A stretch of DNA of 23,256 nt from Parabacteroides sp. AM08-6 (lineage in GTDB: Bacteria > Bacteroidota > Bacteroidia > Bacteroidales > Tannerellaceae), in NCBI RefSeq assembly GCF_003473295.1, contig NZ_QRMP01000006.1, positions 116,337-139,592 on the forward strand. The letters are read 5' to 3'. The notes beneath the pieces were generated by a model. The model ran no database searches. It saw nothing but the letters and a program-made list of their open reading frames with translations, and was not told the origin of the DNA. Below, one piece after another: positions 6,632-14,348 of this stretch (position 1 is the first letter of the stretch; each line of letters begins with the position of its first letter). Made by a program: the position numbers and the translations under genes.

Positions 6632-8752
6632 TTATTTCTTCAACCACATATCCAACCATTCAAAGAACGTCCTCTGCCAAAGCACTCCATTCTGAGGTTT
6701 CAGAACCCAATGGTTTTCATCCGGATAAATCAACAATTCCGCAGGAACTCCCCGGAGTACAGCCGCGTTGAAGGCTGCCATTCCTTGATTTGCCAGGATT
6801 CGATAATCTTTTTCTCCATGAATACAAAGAATGGGCGTATCCCATTTATCCACAAACAGATGCGGGGAATTTGCAAATGTACGCTGAGCCGTTGCATTCT
6901 GTTTTTCCCAGTAAGCACCTCCCATATCCCAGTTGGCAAACCACATTTCTTCCGTTTCCAGATATTGCATTTCCATATTGAAAATACCATCGTGAGCGAT
7001 AAACACTTTGAACCGTTTGTCATGATGTCCGGCCAGCCAGTAAACAGAGAAGCCTCCGAAACTTGCACCTACACAACCCAAACGCTCCTCATCCACATAC
7101 GGTTCTTTCGCCATTTCATCGATAGCCGTAAAATAATCCTTCATACACTGGCCACCATAATCTCCGCTAATCTGTTCGTTCCATTCCATGCCGAAGCCCG
7201 GCAAACCACGGCGGTTCGGAGCCACAATAATATAATCGTTCGCAGCCATTATTTGCATATTCCAGCGATATGACCAGAACTGACTGACAGGACTTTGAGG
7301 CCCACCTTCACAGAATAACAGAGTCGGATACTTTTTGTTCGGGTCAAAATGAGGAGGATAAATTATCCAAGTCAACATCTGCTTGCCATCGGTCGTTGTC
7401 ATCCATCGTCCTTCCACTTTTCCCACAGCCAGTTGCTCGTATATCTGTTTGTTTTCGAATGTCAACTGGGTGACCTTATTATTATCAGCCAAATCAATCG
7501 CATAGATTTCATCTCCCATGCTCAAAGAATGCCGCTGCGCAATCAACTTATTTTCACCCAACAGGGAAACACCGGCATAATCGTACATTCCGGAGGTAAG
7601 CGGGGTTATTTTATTCCCGGCAGCCAGGTCGATGCCATACACTTGTGTCTCGCCATGCCATACACCGGTAAAGTACAGTTTTTTAGCATCCGCACTCCAG
7701 ACGAAAGCATCCACATTCGAATCGAAATCTTTACTTACAAATGTCTTTTCGCCCGTTTCCAGGTTCATTACCATCAAACGGTTCTGGTCGGCTTCGTAGC
7801 CGTCGCGTTCCATACTCAGCCAGGCTATACTTTTACCATCGGGAGAATATTGGGGATTGGTATCATATCCCTTGTTTTCTTCGCTGATATTAGTTGTCTG
7901 TTTCGTATTCAAATCATAAACATAAATATCTGAATTTGTAGAGATAGCATACTCTTTTCCTGTTTTCTTACGACTGGTATAAGCCACCTTATCCGAAGTC
8001 GTATTCCACGCTAATTGTTCGATACCGCCAAAAGGCTTCATCGGACTTTCAAAAGGTTCCCCCTCCATAATATCGACCGGATTACTGATATTCGTACCAT
8101 CAAAATCAGCAATAAAAGGATGTGGAGCCGTTGTCACCCATTCATCCCAGTGTTTATACATCAAATCGGTAATAATGATACCGGTCGCCTTATCTAAATC
8201 CGGATATTTATCAGCAGTGCTCTTCACCGTTTTCACCTGCGAGATAAAGAGAACCTTCTTTTCATCCGGTGAGAAAGCAAAACCTTCGATATCGCCATCA
8301 TAATCGGATAATTTTTTACGATGGCTTCCGTCCGGGTCCATTTCCCAAAGCTGGCTTTTACCGCTTTCGTTACAAAGGAAAGCAATCTTCTTTCCCCCTT
8401 TAATCCAAACGGCTTCATTTTCAGAATATTTAGTCTTTGTAATCTGCTTGTTATCCGTGCCGTCGGCGTTCATTACATAGACTTCGCGGTTGCTTTTGTT
8501 TTCCGGCACACTGTAGTATGCAACCGTATATACCACTTTCTTACCATCCGGCGAGACATTCATACCACCGATACGTCCCATTGCCCACAAAGCCTCCGGC
8601 GTCATACGGCCATCCGGGATTTTAATATCCGAACGTCCGATGATATCGTCAGCACCGGTTACATTCACATTTAGGCTCACATCAGTCTTCATATCACAAG
8701 CACCTAATAATACGGATGTTGCCATAACCATAGTTCCGATAAATTTATTCAT
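6632..8752 (-). CDS. Lipoprotein S9-family (prolyl oligopeptidase-type) serine peptidase
   Basis: 706 residues. The N-terminus has a lipoprotein signal ending LLGAC with the acylated cysteine at 19, so it is expected to be membrane-anchored outside the cytoplasm. Residues ~45-430 hold repeated WD40/TolB-like beta-propeller strands (for example SPDGKKVVYT, SPDEKKVLFI, SPDGKSIAWL). The C-terminal ~250 residues are an alpha/beta hydrolase: nucleophile S564 in GASFGGF, D649 in GEKDYRI, H681 in DENHWV. This is the plan of S9C-type acylaminoacyl/dipeptidyl peptidases, which cleave short peptides from the N-terminus after the propeller filters by size. Exact specificity cannot be read from the sequence. 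It is divergent from the SPOR lipoprotein gene (85-bp shared upstream region) and converges on the terminator at 6567-6614. All triad residues are present. Confidence 0.93.
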   Translation of the reverse strand: MNKFIGTMVMATSVLLGACDMKTDVSLNVNVTGADDIIGRSDIKIPDGRMTPEALWAMGRIGGMNVSPDGKKVVYTVAYYSVPENKSNREVYVMNADGTDNKQITKTKYSENEAVWIKGGKKIAFLCNESGKSQLWEMDPDGSHRKKLSDYDGDIEGFAFSPDEKKVLFISQVKTVKSTADKYPDLDKATGIIITDLMYKHWDEWVTTAPHPFIADFDGTNISNPVDIMEGEPFESPMKPFGGIEQLAWNTTSDKVAYTSRKKTGKEYAISTNSDIYVYDLNTKQTTNISEENKGYDTNPQYSPDGKSIAWLSMERDGYEADQNRLMVMNLETGEKTFVSKDFDSNVDAFVWSADAKKLYFTGVWHGETQVYGIDLAAGNKITPLTSGMYDYAGVSLLGENKLIAQRHSLSMGDEIYAIDLADNNKVTQLTFENKQIYEQLAVGKVEGRWMTTTDGKQMLTWIIYPPHFDPNKKYPTLLFCEGGPQSPVSQFWSYRWNMQIMAANDYIIVAPNRRGLPGFGMEWNEQISGDYGGQCMKDYFTAIDEMAKEPYVDEERLGCVGASFGGFSVYWLAGHHDKRFKVFIAHDGIFNMEMQYLETEEMWFANWDMGGAYWEKQNATAQRTFANSPHLFVDKWDTPILCIHGEKDYRILANQGMAAFNAAVLRGVPAELLIYPDENHWVLKPQNGVLWQRTFFEWLDMWLKK

Positions 8753-8781
8753 GTAGTTTATAATATATTGTGTTTTGGGGA

Positions 8782-8789
8782 CGAAATTA
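8782..8789 (-). promoter_or_regulatory. Weak candidate -7 element for the S9 peptidase
   Basis: On the minus strand this reads TAATTTCG, one mismatch from TAnnTTTG, 30 bases before the peptidase ATG. No clear -33 element. Confidence 0.3.
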
Positions 8790-8803
8790 CTAAATATAAT
8801 TTA

Positions 8804-8811
8804 TATCTTTG
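8804..8811 (+). promoter_or_regulatory. Candidate -7 promoter element for the SPOR lipoprotein
   Basis: TATCTTTG matches TAnnTTTG exactly and lies 26 bases before the ATG at 8838. A TTTTG at 8773-8777 is upstream, but its 26-base spacer is longer than usual. Confidence 0.55.
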
Positions 8812-8837
8812 CACAAGTAATTTAAGAACTGAACAGT

Positions 8838-9326
8838 ATGAATAAGATTTGGTTATTTGGAGCCGCTATATGTATGGTATTAGCAATGGGCTCATGTAAA
8901 CCTAAACAGAGTGCGTATAAAGCAGCTTACGAACAAGCTAAAGAAAAAGAAACTACGGCCCCTGTCGAGGTAGTTGAAGAAACAGAAGTTGTTGAAGAAG
9001 CAGCTCCGGTATCGAAACCGAGAACTTCCAACGTTAACACACGTTCGGAAAAAATCAATGCGGCACAAGGAGAAGATGCCAGCAGACTGAAACGTTACAG
9101 TGTTGTTATCGGAAGTTTCAAGAACAAAACAAATGCTTACTCCCTGAAAGAACGTATGCAAAACGACGGTTACAATGCCGTGTTAGGTGAAAACGAACAA
9201 GGCATGCTTCGTGTTATCGTTGCCAGCTTCAATGACAAAGCCGATGCTGCCGACAGTCGCGATGCCATCAAAGCAAAATATGCTCCTAACTTCCAGGATG
9301 CCTGGATTTTGGAACGCAAATATTAA
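8838..9326 (+). CDS. SPOR-domain lipoprotein
   Basis: 162 residues. The signal peptide ends MGSC, with the lipidated cysteine at 20. A glutamate/valine/proline-rich linker (~38-80) leads to a C-terminal SPOR domain (~86-160; KRYSVVIGSFKNKTNA, then GMLRVIVASFNDKADA). SPOR domains bind peptidoglycan glycan strands lacking stem peptides, which accumulate at division septa, so this protein probably sits in the periplasm attached to the membrane and takes part in cell-wall turnover or division. It is transcribed alone: a promoter lies just upstream and a terminator begins 21 bp after the stop. Family assignment is strong; the specific cellular role is inferred. Confidence 0.92.
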   Translation: MNKIWLFGAAICMVLAMGSCKPKQSAYKAAYEQAKEKETTAPVEVVEETEVVEEAAPVSKPRTSNVNTRSEKINAAQGEDASRLKRYSVVIGSFKNKTNAYSLKERMQNDGYNAVLGENEQGMLRVIVASFNDKADAADSRDAIKAKYAPNFQDAWILERKY

Positions 9327-9347
9327 GATTATCATATACAGTAATAT

Positions 9348-9386
9348 AAAAAAGGCTTCCCGGTATAGATACAGGAAGTCTTTTTT
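9348..9386. terminator. Bidirectional terminator between the SPOR gene and the 58-codon gene
   Basis: AAAAAAGGCTTCC (9348-9360) pairs with GGAAGTCTTTTTT (9374-9386), with one G-U. A-run and T-run on opposite sides allow it to end both the plus-strand SPOR transcript and the minus-strand small gene that stops at 9404. Confidence 0.85.
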
Positions 9387-9403
9387 GTATCTGCTCATTG
9401 CAT

Positions 9404-9580
9404 TTATCCTCTCGAACCCAAGCTATCCGCATCCGGGTTTATTTCTTTAACAGCCGATTCTACTTCTTTATCGGTTATCGGAAGAGTTACCGAAACCTGT
9501 TGTACGGGATACTTTTCTCTTTCCTTATCCAAGACTTTCGATTCTGCACTTTCCGGGATTTTAGTAAGTTCTTTGTCCAT
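9404..9580 (-). CDS. Small highly charged protein of unknown function (58 residues)
   Basis: An ATG at 9580 (minus strand) opens a 58-codon frame ending in TAA at 9404. The product starts MDKELTKIPESAESKVL and ends EINPDADSLGSRG. It is rich in Lys, Glu and Asp, has no signal peptide, membrane segment or cysteine, and has a central beta-like stretch VQQVSVTLPIT. Support for a real gene: the composition looks like protein, it stops 18 bp before a good terminator oriented to end it, and it fills an otherwise empty 460-bp gap. I do not recognise a family. No sharp promoter is visible. A chance frame is the alternative, which conservation in related genomes would settle. Confidence 0.6.
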   Translation of the reverse strand: MDKELTKIPESAESKVLDKEREKYPVQQVSVTLPITDKEVESAVKEINPDADSLGSRG

Positions 9581-9670
9581 ATTCTTTCATTATTTATGTT
9601 TTTACAATTATTCAACAGGAGATTCAAGCAGATAGTTCACGCAGCTTGCCCTTTTATTACCCCAAACAAA

Positions 9671-9698
9671 AATGGCCCGGAAACTATTCCGGACCATT
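9671..9698 (-). terminator. Terminator downstream of the sugar kinase
   Basis: On the minus strand AATGGTCCGGA (9698-9688) pairs with TCCGGGCCATT (9681-9671) with one G-U and a 6-base loop, followed by a T-rich tract (TTTGTTTGGGG). It lies ~90 bp after the kinase stop. Nothing else is apparent in 9581-9786. Confidence 0.75.
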
Positions 9699-9786
9699 CC
9701 ATCAACCAAAACAAAAAAACCTAAAACATTTACTTTTTCTTTTTGCCTTAAAAATTGTGGTTCCTATTAATATAATTCTAAAATTC

Positions 9787-10665
9787 TTATTCATAAACCG
9801 GCCATGCACCTTCTTTTGTACAAACATAAGCGGCAATCTTTACTGCATACTTATGAGCTTCCTTCAAAGAAGCACCTTTCAATAACGAGGTAATCAGTGC
9901 GCCCGTAAATGCGTCTCCGGCCCCTACCGTATCCGCCACATCCACTACAGGAGTGTCAAGTGTCGAAGTCTCTTCCTTCGTATATATCGTACTGTATGAA
10001 GGACCGGCTGTAAGTACGACCATCCGGAGATTATATTTTTCGAGGAACCATTCGGCAGCTTCCTTATCCGTTCCGTTCAGATTGAACAAACCTCTGATAG
10101 TTGCCAGTTCCATGTCATTAATCTTCAACACATTTGCCAGATACAAAGACTCTTCAATCAATTCTTTTGTATAATATGACTGACGCAAGTTTATATCGAA
10201 ACACCGATAAGCTTCTTCAGGAGCAAAAGACAAAATGGCCTGTATCGTTTCCCGTGACTGTACGGAACGTTGTCCTAAAGTACCAAAGCAAATCGCGTCA
10301 GCCTGTTCGGCTAAATCAATCGCATTGGATGTAGGCGAAAGATGGTCCCATGCCACTCGTTCGTTAATGGTATAGACAGGTACGCCTCCTTCCTGCAAAT
10401 CCACCTGTACGGTTCCGGTCGGATAAGGGACCTTCTCTACCAGATACCGAATTGAATTAGCATCCAACTCTTTCAGGATTTCACGTCCTAAATCATCATC
10501 TCCCACAGCACTGATGGCATATCCCTCTGCTCCTAATCGTGATGCATGATATACAAAATTTATAGGAGCACCACCTGCCTTTTTCCCTGTGGGAAGCATA
10601 TCCCATAAGAGTTCACCGATACCGACTACAATCGGCTTTTTCTTGTTGTTTTGCATTTGTTCCAT
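9787..10665 (-). CDS. PfkB-family carbohydrate kinase, probably fructokinase
   Basis: 292 residues from the ATG at 10665 (MEQMQNNKKKPIVVGIGELL). An upstream in-frame ATG at 10734 would add 23 residues, but those codons overlap the best promoter (10709-10716), so I reject it. The enzyme phosphorylates a sugar with ATP in the cytoplasm. Ribokinase-fold motifs are present: GGAPINF (31-37) near the N-terminus for sugar binding, and DTVGAGDAFTGAL with catalytic base D251. The GELLWDMLP start and overall length resemble bacterial fructokinases; another hexose or ketose is possible. The gene sits just downstream of a same-strand sugar-sensing hybrid regulator, with repeated operator-like sites in between. 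This suggests induction by the sugar the regulator senses. Confidence 0.9.
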   Translation of the reverse strand: MEQMQNNKKKPIVVGIGELLWDMLPTGKKAGGAPINFVYHASRLGAEGYAISAVGDDDLGREILKELDANSIRYLVEKVPYPTGTVQVDLQEGGVPVYTINERVAWDHLSPTSNAIDLAEQADAICFGTLGQRSVQSRETIQAILSFAPEEAYRCFDINLRQSYYTKELIEESLYLANVLKINDMELATIRGLFNLNGTDKEAAEWFLEKYNLRMVVLTAGPSYSTIYTKEETSTLDTPVVDVADTVGAGDAFTGALITSLLKGASLKEAHKYAVKIAAYVCTKEGAWPVYE

Positions 10666-10708
10666 TATAGTTATACTGACAAGGATAAACTTCCGTTTGT
10701 TGACAGTG

Positions 10709-10716
10709 CAAATGTA
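10709..10716 (-). promoter_or_regulatory. -7 promoter element of the sugar kinase
   Basis: On the minus strand this reads TACATTTG, an exact match to TAnnTTTG, ~43 bases before the ATG at 10665. No -33 TTG lies at the expected ~20-base spacing; instead the direct repeats at 10741-10774 sit right there, as expected for an activator-dependent promoter. Confidence 0.65.
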
Positions 10717-10740
10717 TAAGCCGATTCGGAACAATACGAT

Positions 10741-10813
10741 AACTAATGTTACAGAAATGACAACTATCGTTACATAACCTGTTTATTTTCATTTGATACA
10801 GACAAATGTTACA
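10741..10813 (-). promoter_or_regulatory. Three direct repeats TGTAACRWTWGTY, candidate AraC-type binding sites
   Basis: On the minus strand: TGTAACATTTGTC (10813-10801), TGTAACGATAGTT (10774-10762) and TGTAACATTAGTT (10753-10741). The last two are 21 bp apart, two helical turns, and the nearest abuts the expected -33 position of the kinase promoter. Paired direct repeats next to -35/-33 are typical of AraC-family activators, and the gene upstream encodes one. That it binds here is inference. Confidence 0.6.
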
Positions 10814-10823
10814 TCCATGTAAC
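10808..10823. promoter_or_regulatory. 16-bp inverted repeat GTTACAT-CC-ATGTAAC
   Basis: Perfect 7-bp arms around a CC centre, 28 bp after the regulator's stop. One arm is part of the outermost TGTAAC direct repeat, so this site holds two TGTAAC half-sites in opposite orientation. As RNA it would make only a weak hairpin, so a DNA-binding role is more likely than termination. Confidence 0.5.
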
Positions 10824-10851
10824 GAGAGTGATAGAGAAGAGAAGTAGTCCC

Positions 10852-13590
10852 CTACTTTTGTTCCAAGTACTCGGTCGGAGTAATATTATATACGGACTTG
10901 AAACATTTTGAGAAATAAGAAGGAGAAGTAAACCCTGTAGCATACGCTACTTCATTCACATTATGAGTTTTCGTCCGAAGTAATGCTGCAGCTTTCTTTA
11001 AACGGTAATTACGCAGAAAGTCCGTAGGAGTAACGCCTGACAGTTCTTTTACTTTCCGATAAAGGTGTACGCGTGATAACCCTAATTTCTCACTTCCTCT
11101 TTCAATGCTAAATTCAGGGTCCGCATACGATTCCTCAATCAGTTTTATGAATCTGCGCATAAACAGGTCATCCATACTTTCCACTTTTTCCTCTTTCGGA
11201 GCAAAAGCTTCAGGAGACCGGAATTCGAGTGCAAAAGCTTCCCGCTGACGAGCCCTGTCTTCAAGAATTTTGATGATGCGAAGTTTTACTATCTCAATGT
11301 TGAATGGTTTCTGGATATATTCGTCTGCTCCGCCGGCAATACCATAGATATGTTGGCTATCGTCCGAAAGGGCCGTAAGCAAAATTACAGGAATATGGCT
11401 CAGCACTATATCCGACTTAATTTTCCGGCACAAATCGAATCCGTTCATTTCCGGCATCATCACATCACTTACAACCAGCGAGATTTCCTCCTTCTCAAGA
11501 ATATTCAAAGCTTGTAGTCCATTTACAGCGGACAAAACGCGGAAATTCCGTTGTAATTCTTCCTGCAAATAAGTTCGTATGTCGGAGTCGTCTTCTACTA
11601 TTAAAACTGTATAAGCATAAGTTTTCTGAAGTATTTCCTCCACATCGGAAGTATCCGGATTGCTCACCCCGCCGGATAATTCCGTGACAGTCGGGTCGAA
11701 TGTGCAGGAGGGGTCAAAATGAGACTTACCTTTTAACAACTCAACCGTGAAAACAGTACGAATACCGGGCGTACTGTTTACCCGAATATGACCTTTATGC
11801 ATCAGAACAAATTCACGGGTTAAATGCAAACCGATACCTGTTCCGGTCACATAATTCTGATCGCCGGTGAAAAAGCGGTCAAAGACCGAAGCTATATTTT
11901 CCGGGGGAATACCCTTTCCGTTATCTTCAACGGATAATAAAATATGTTCCCCTCTATCCTGCAAAGAAATAATAATCGTTCCTCCATCCAATGTAAATTT
12001 GAAAGCATTAGACAGAAGATTGGCCAATATCTTTTCCATCTTATCCAAGTCGACCCAAAGAAGAAGAGAAGGCTGGTCGTGTTCGAAAACAAAATGTATT
12101 TGTTTATCTACCGCCATATTGTCAAAACAAGATTTCACCTCGGCAACAAAAGCAACCATATCAATAGGCGAAACCCGCATATTCATCTTATTACTTTCCA
12201 CTTTACGGAAGTCCAATAGCTGGTCTACTACTCGTTTCAGCCTGTCTGCATTCTTTTTAATAATGCGTATATCATCCGAAAAAGAAGTATTCGCAGGAGC
12301 TTCTTTCGACAGTTTACGTAAAGGCCCCAATATCAGCGTGAGCGGTGTTTTTATTTCATGAGTGATATTGGTAAAAAACTGTAACTTCTGTGTCGTAGCT
12401 TTCTCTATATAACGGTTGGCTTCCGCCAGTTTTTCTTTTTGTTGTTCGACTTGCCAGTTCGTACGTTTCAATTCATGATTTTTACGACGTATTTTTCGGT
12501 TCACATGTATCACATAAAGAGCGGAAAGCATTAAAAGCCCCATCAATAAAAGGATAATCCCTACAGAGCTCTGAAGGAACTTATATTCGGATAAAAGCTT
12601 TTCAAGCGTCTCCCGCTGTGTCTCTATCCGGTTCTGATAGTCTACCACCTGTTCGGTCTGTACAAATAGAGTACCGGCATTATTTTTATCAATAAGGGCA
12701 GACGACAAAACATAGTTTTTTGCAACTGTTTGTCCGTTCAATATTTGCATCGCTACTTTCACGGCTAATCCCCCTCCGGTAGGATACAAAAAAGAAGCCG
12801 TCAGTTTGCCCTGTACGACGGCCTCCAAACCAGAACCATGTCCGGGTAAAGCATCTATTCCGATAAATTTTATTCTATCGACCAATTCCGGTGCATAGGC
12901 CCCTATAGCTTCCCGTGCGGCAAGTGCCATCACATCGTTATGTGCAAACAGGACATCCACCTCATTTAAAGAATCCAGCTTCATAACTTCCGATGCCACA
13001 AGATGTCCCTGCCAATTTCCTTCAATTTCCTTCACCTGGACATGAGAGGACAGGGCATCCTGAAAGCCCCGATGACGTTCCTGGGCAGAAGAAGAACCGG
13101 AAAGTCCCCAGATTTCAACAACCGTAGAATGTTTTTTCTTCACCAGGCTATTCACAAAATTACCGGCGGAACGACCTATTCCATAGTTGTCGCCGCCGAT
13201 ATAAGTAGTATATTCATCCGAATTGATTTTTCTATCTATCAGAATAGTCGGAATGCCGACACGAAAAGCTTCGATAGCGACCGGTGTGACAGGCTCTCTC
13301 TCATTCGGTGAGATTATCAGAACATCGACTTTTTGTTTTATCAGTTTACGGATTTGTTCTACCTGTAATTGACTACTATCTGCCGCATTTTCAACGAGAA
13401 GTGTAAGGTTCGGATATTCAGCGGCCTGAGCTTTCATATCTAGTAACATAGTTTTACGCCAAGCACCTTCCATCGTACATTGGGAGATACCAATAACAAA
13501 TTTCTTTTCTTTGTGTCCGGATTTACACGAAATACACAATATCAGAAGTATTAAAAAAGCACTTTTATAAAAAGTTCTGCATGGCTTCAT
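10852..13590 (-). CDS. Hybrid two-component system regulator (periplasmic sugar-binding sensor kinase with response regulator and AraC output)
   Basis: 912 residues in one polypeptide. Order: N-terminal signal/anchor (~8-22); periplasmic-binding-protein (LacI/ribose-binding-like) sensor ~30-315; membrane segment ~343-363; coiled linker; HisKA with phosphoacceptor H411 in NITHEIKTPL; HATPase with N528 and DNGKG (556-560); receiver ~662-770 with D709 in VVSDVMMPEMNG and K761; AraC-type helix-turn-helix ~810-912. Bacteroidetes HTCS proteins with this sensor type include the fructose sensor BT1754 of B. thetaiotaomicron (known from the literature; homology to this copy not computed). The sensor should bind a free monosaccharide outside the inner membrane and activate genes through the AraC domain. 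The kinase gene downstream and the TGTAAC repeats between them make that gene the likely target. No susC/susD or glycosidase genes are nearby. Confidence 0.95.
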   Translation of the reverse strand: MKPCRTFYKSAFLILLILCISCKSGHKEKKFVIGISQCTMEGAWRKTMLLDMKAQAAEYPNLTLLVENAADSSQLQVEQIRKLIKQKVDVLIISPNEREPVTPVAIEAFRVGIPTILIDRKINSDEYTTYIGGDNYGIGRSAGNFVNSLVKKKHSTVVEIWGLSGSSSAQERHRGFQDALSSHVQVKEIEGNWQGHLVASEVMKLDSLNEVDVLFAHNDVMALAAREAIGAYAPELVDRIKFIGIDALPGHGSGLEAVVQGKLTASFLYPTGGGLAVKVAMQILNGQTVAKNYVLSSALIDKNNAGTLFVQTEQVVDYQNRIETQRETLEKLLSEYKFLQSSVGIILLLMGLLMLSALYVIHVNRKIRRKNHELKRTNWQVEQQKEKLAEANRYIEKATTQKLQFFTNITHEIKTPLTLILGPLRKLSKEAPANTSFSDDIRIIKKNADRLKRVVDQLLDFRKVESNKMNMRVSPIDMVAFVAEVKSCFDNMAVDKQIHFVFEHDQPSLLLWVDLDKMEKILANLLSNAFKFTLDGGTIIISLQDRGEHILLSVEDNGKGIPPENIASVFDRFFTGDQNYVTGTGIGLHLTREFVLMHKGHIRVNSTPGIRTVFTVELLKGKSHFDPSCTFDPTVTELSGGVSNPDTSDVEEILQKTYAYTVLIVEDDSDIRTYLQEELQRNFRVLSAVNGLQALNILEKEEISLVVSDVMMPEMNGFDLCRKIKSDIVLSHIPVILLTALSDDSQHIYGIAGGADEYIQKPFNIEIVKLRIIKILEDRARQREAFALEFRSPEAFAPKEEKVESMDDLFMRRFIKLIEESYADPEFSIERGSEKLGLSRVHLYRKVKELSGVTPTDFLRNYRLKKAAALLRTKTHNVNEVAYATGFTSPSYFSKCFKSVYNITPTEYLEQK

Positions 13591-13614
13591 ATGTTATTTG
13601 CTTACAGATTTCTG

Positions 13615-13645
13615 CAAATGTACGGATAAACAAGGGACTGTCCAA
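13615..13645 (-). promoter_or_regulatory. Promoter of the hybrid regulator (-33 and -7)
   Basis: On the minus strand TTG (13645-13643), a 20-base spacer, then TACATTTG (13622-13615), an exact TAnnTTTG match, 24 bases before the regulator ATG. Best-formed promoter in the window. Confidence 0.65.
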
Positions 13646-13656
13646 TAATTATTTTG

Positions 13657-13664
13657 TATATTCG
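13657..13664 (+). promoter_or_regulatory. Candidate -7 element for the cupin gene
   Basis: TATATTCG, one base from TAnnTTTG, 24 bases before the ATG at 13689. It implies divergent, closely interleaved promoters for the cupin and the hybrid regulator. Confidence 0.4.
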
Positions 13665-13688
13665 CAACACATAAAATCAAATGTTCAC

Positions 13689-14180
13689 ATGAAAACGATT
13701 AATAAACAGCTACTTGATGCGACGACCGAACGTGCTAAACAATCTCCCCGTCTGCGAATGAATTATAATTTCCATGAACAACTGGATGATCCCATCAACC
13801 GTTTGCTGAATGCGATGGAGCCCGGCACTTACCTGCGCCCACACCGTCATTCAAATCCGGACAAGGAGGAAATATTCTTGCTTTTGCGAGGAAAAGTGGC
13901 TGTTTTCATTTTTGATAATGATGGAAATATCACAGAGAAATTGATACTTAACCCGAAAGAAGGCACTTACGGAGCCGAAATAAAAGCGGGAACATGGCAC
14001 GGATTATTGGTTTTAGAGTCCGGTTCTGTGATTTACGAGATAAAACAAGGTCCTTTTGCCCCCCTTACACCGGACAACTTAGCCCCTTGGAGTCCGGTAG
14101 CGGAAGATACAGAAAGCGTCGGTTCATATATGATATGGTTGGAGGAGCAAGTCAACAGTCTTAGCGAGCAGGGTCAGTAA
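13689..14180 (+). CDS. WbuC-like cupin-fold metalloprotein
   Basis: 163 residues starting MKTINKQLLD. The frame is open further upstream to an ATG at 13581, but that extension would overlap the divergent regulator's start and the promoter region, so 13689 is preferred. A single cupin barrel is visible: PHRHSNPDKEE (H52, H54, E60/E61 as metal ligands), G68, then GTWHGLLV with H104 as the fourth ligand. The sequence resembles WbuC-family proteins, often found with surface-polysaccharide genes and of unproven function; no such genes are nearby here. The last residues (LSEQGQ) and the stop lie inside a 22-bp repeat array, so the C-terminal tail may be repeat-derived. Transcribed away from the hybrid regulator, probably as a single gene. 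Confidence 0.8.
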   Translation: MKTINKQLLDATTERAKQSPRLRMNYNFHEQLDDPINRLLNAMEPGTYLRPHRHSNPDKEEIFLLLRGKVAVFIFDNDGNITEKLILNPKEGTYGAEIKAGTWHGLLVLESGSVIYEIKQGPFAPLTPDNLAPWSPVAEDTESVGSYMIWLEEQVNSLSEQGQ

Positions 14181-14237
14181 GCTTAACGACCTTGGTCAGC
14201 AATCTTAACGACCCTGGTAGGCAACCTTGTCAAGCCG
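14150..14237. repeat. 22-bp-period palindromic tandem repeat spanning the cupin stop codon
   Basis: Units at 14172-14193, 14194-14215 and 14216-14237 (last one diverged), plus a degenerate unit at 14150-14171 inside the coding sequence. The core GGTCAGTAAGCTTAACGACC is nearly self-complementary (GGTC..TAAGCTTA..GACC). Same period as, but different sequence from, the array at 1937-2054. Confidence 0.75.
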
Positions 14238-14348
14238 GCAGCAAAGGAGAATAAGTAATTTCGAAAGAAATAATTTATGCTGTGAAAGACAGTAGATTCC
14301 TGCTACATTCAGGATAAAATAAAGGAGGAATTTTTATCGGGAAAACGG

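Noticed and set aside
6710..7273. Long plus-strand frame opposite the S9 peptidase (and similar ones at 7349-7933, 11867-12361).
   Set aside because: They lie antisense to clearly real genes with intact motifs, and their translations look like shadow sequence without domains.
10666..10734. Upstream ATG giving the sugar kinase 23 extra N-terminal residues.
   Set aside because: The added codons overlap the best promoter element (10709-10716), and the family motif starts normally from the ATG at 10665.
10808..10823. Reading the GTTACAT/ATGTAAC repeat as the terminator of the hybrid regulator.
   Set aside because: The RNA stem would be about 6 AU-rich pairs with no T-run after it; sharing of the TGTAAC half-site with the direct repeats fits a DNA operator better.
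13581..13688. N-terminal extension of the cupin frame back to an ATG at 13581.
   Set aside because: It would overlap the divergent regulator's start codon and cover both promoters; the ATG at 13689 matches the expected cupin N-terminus.
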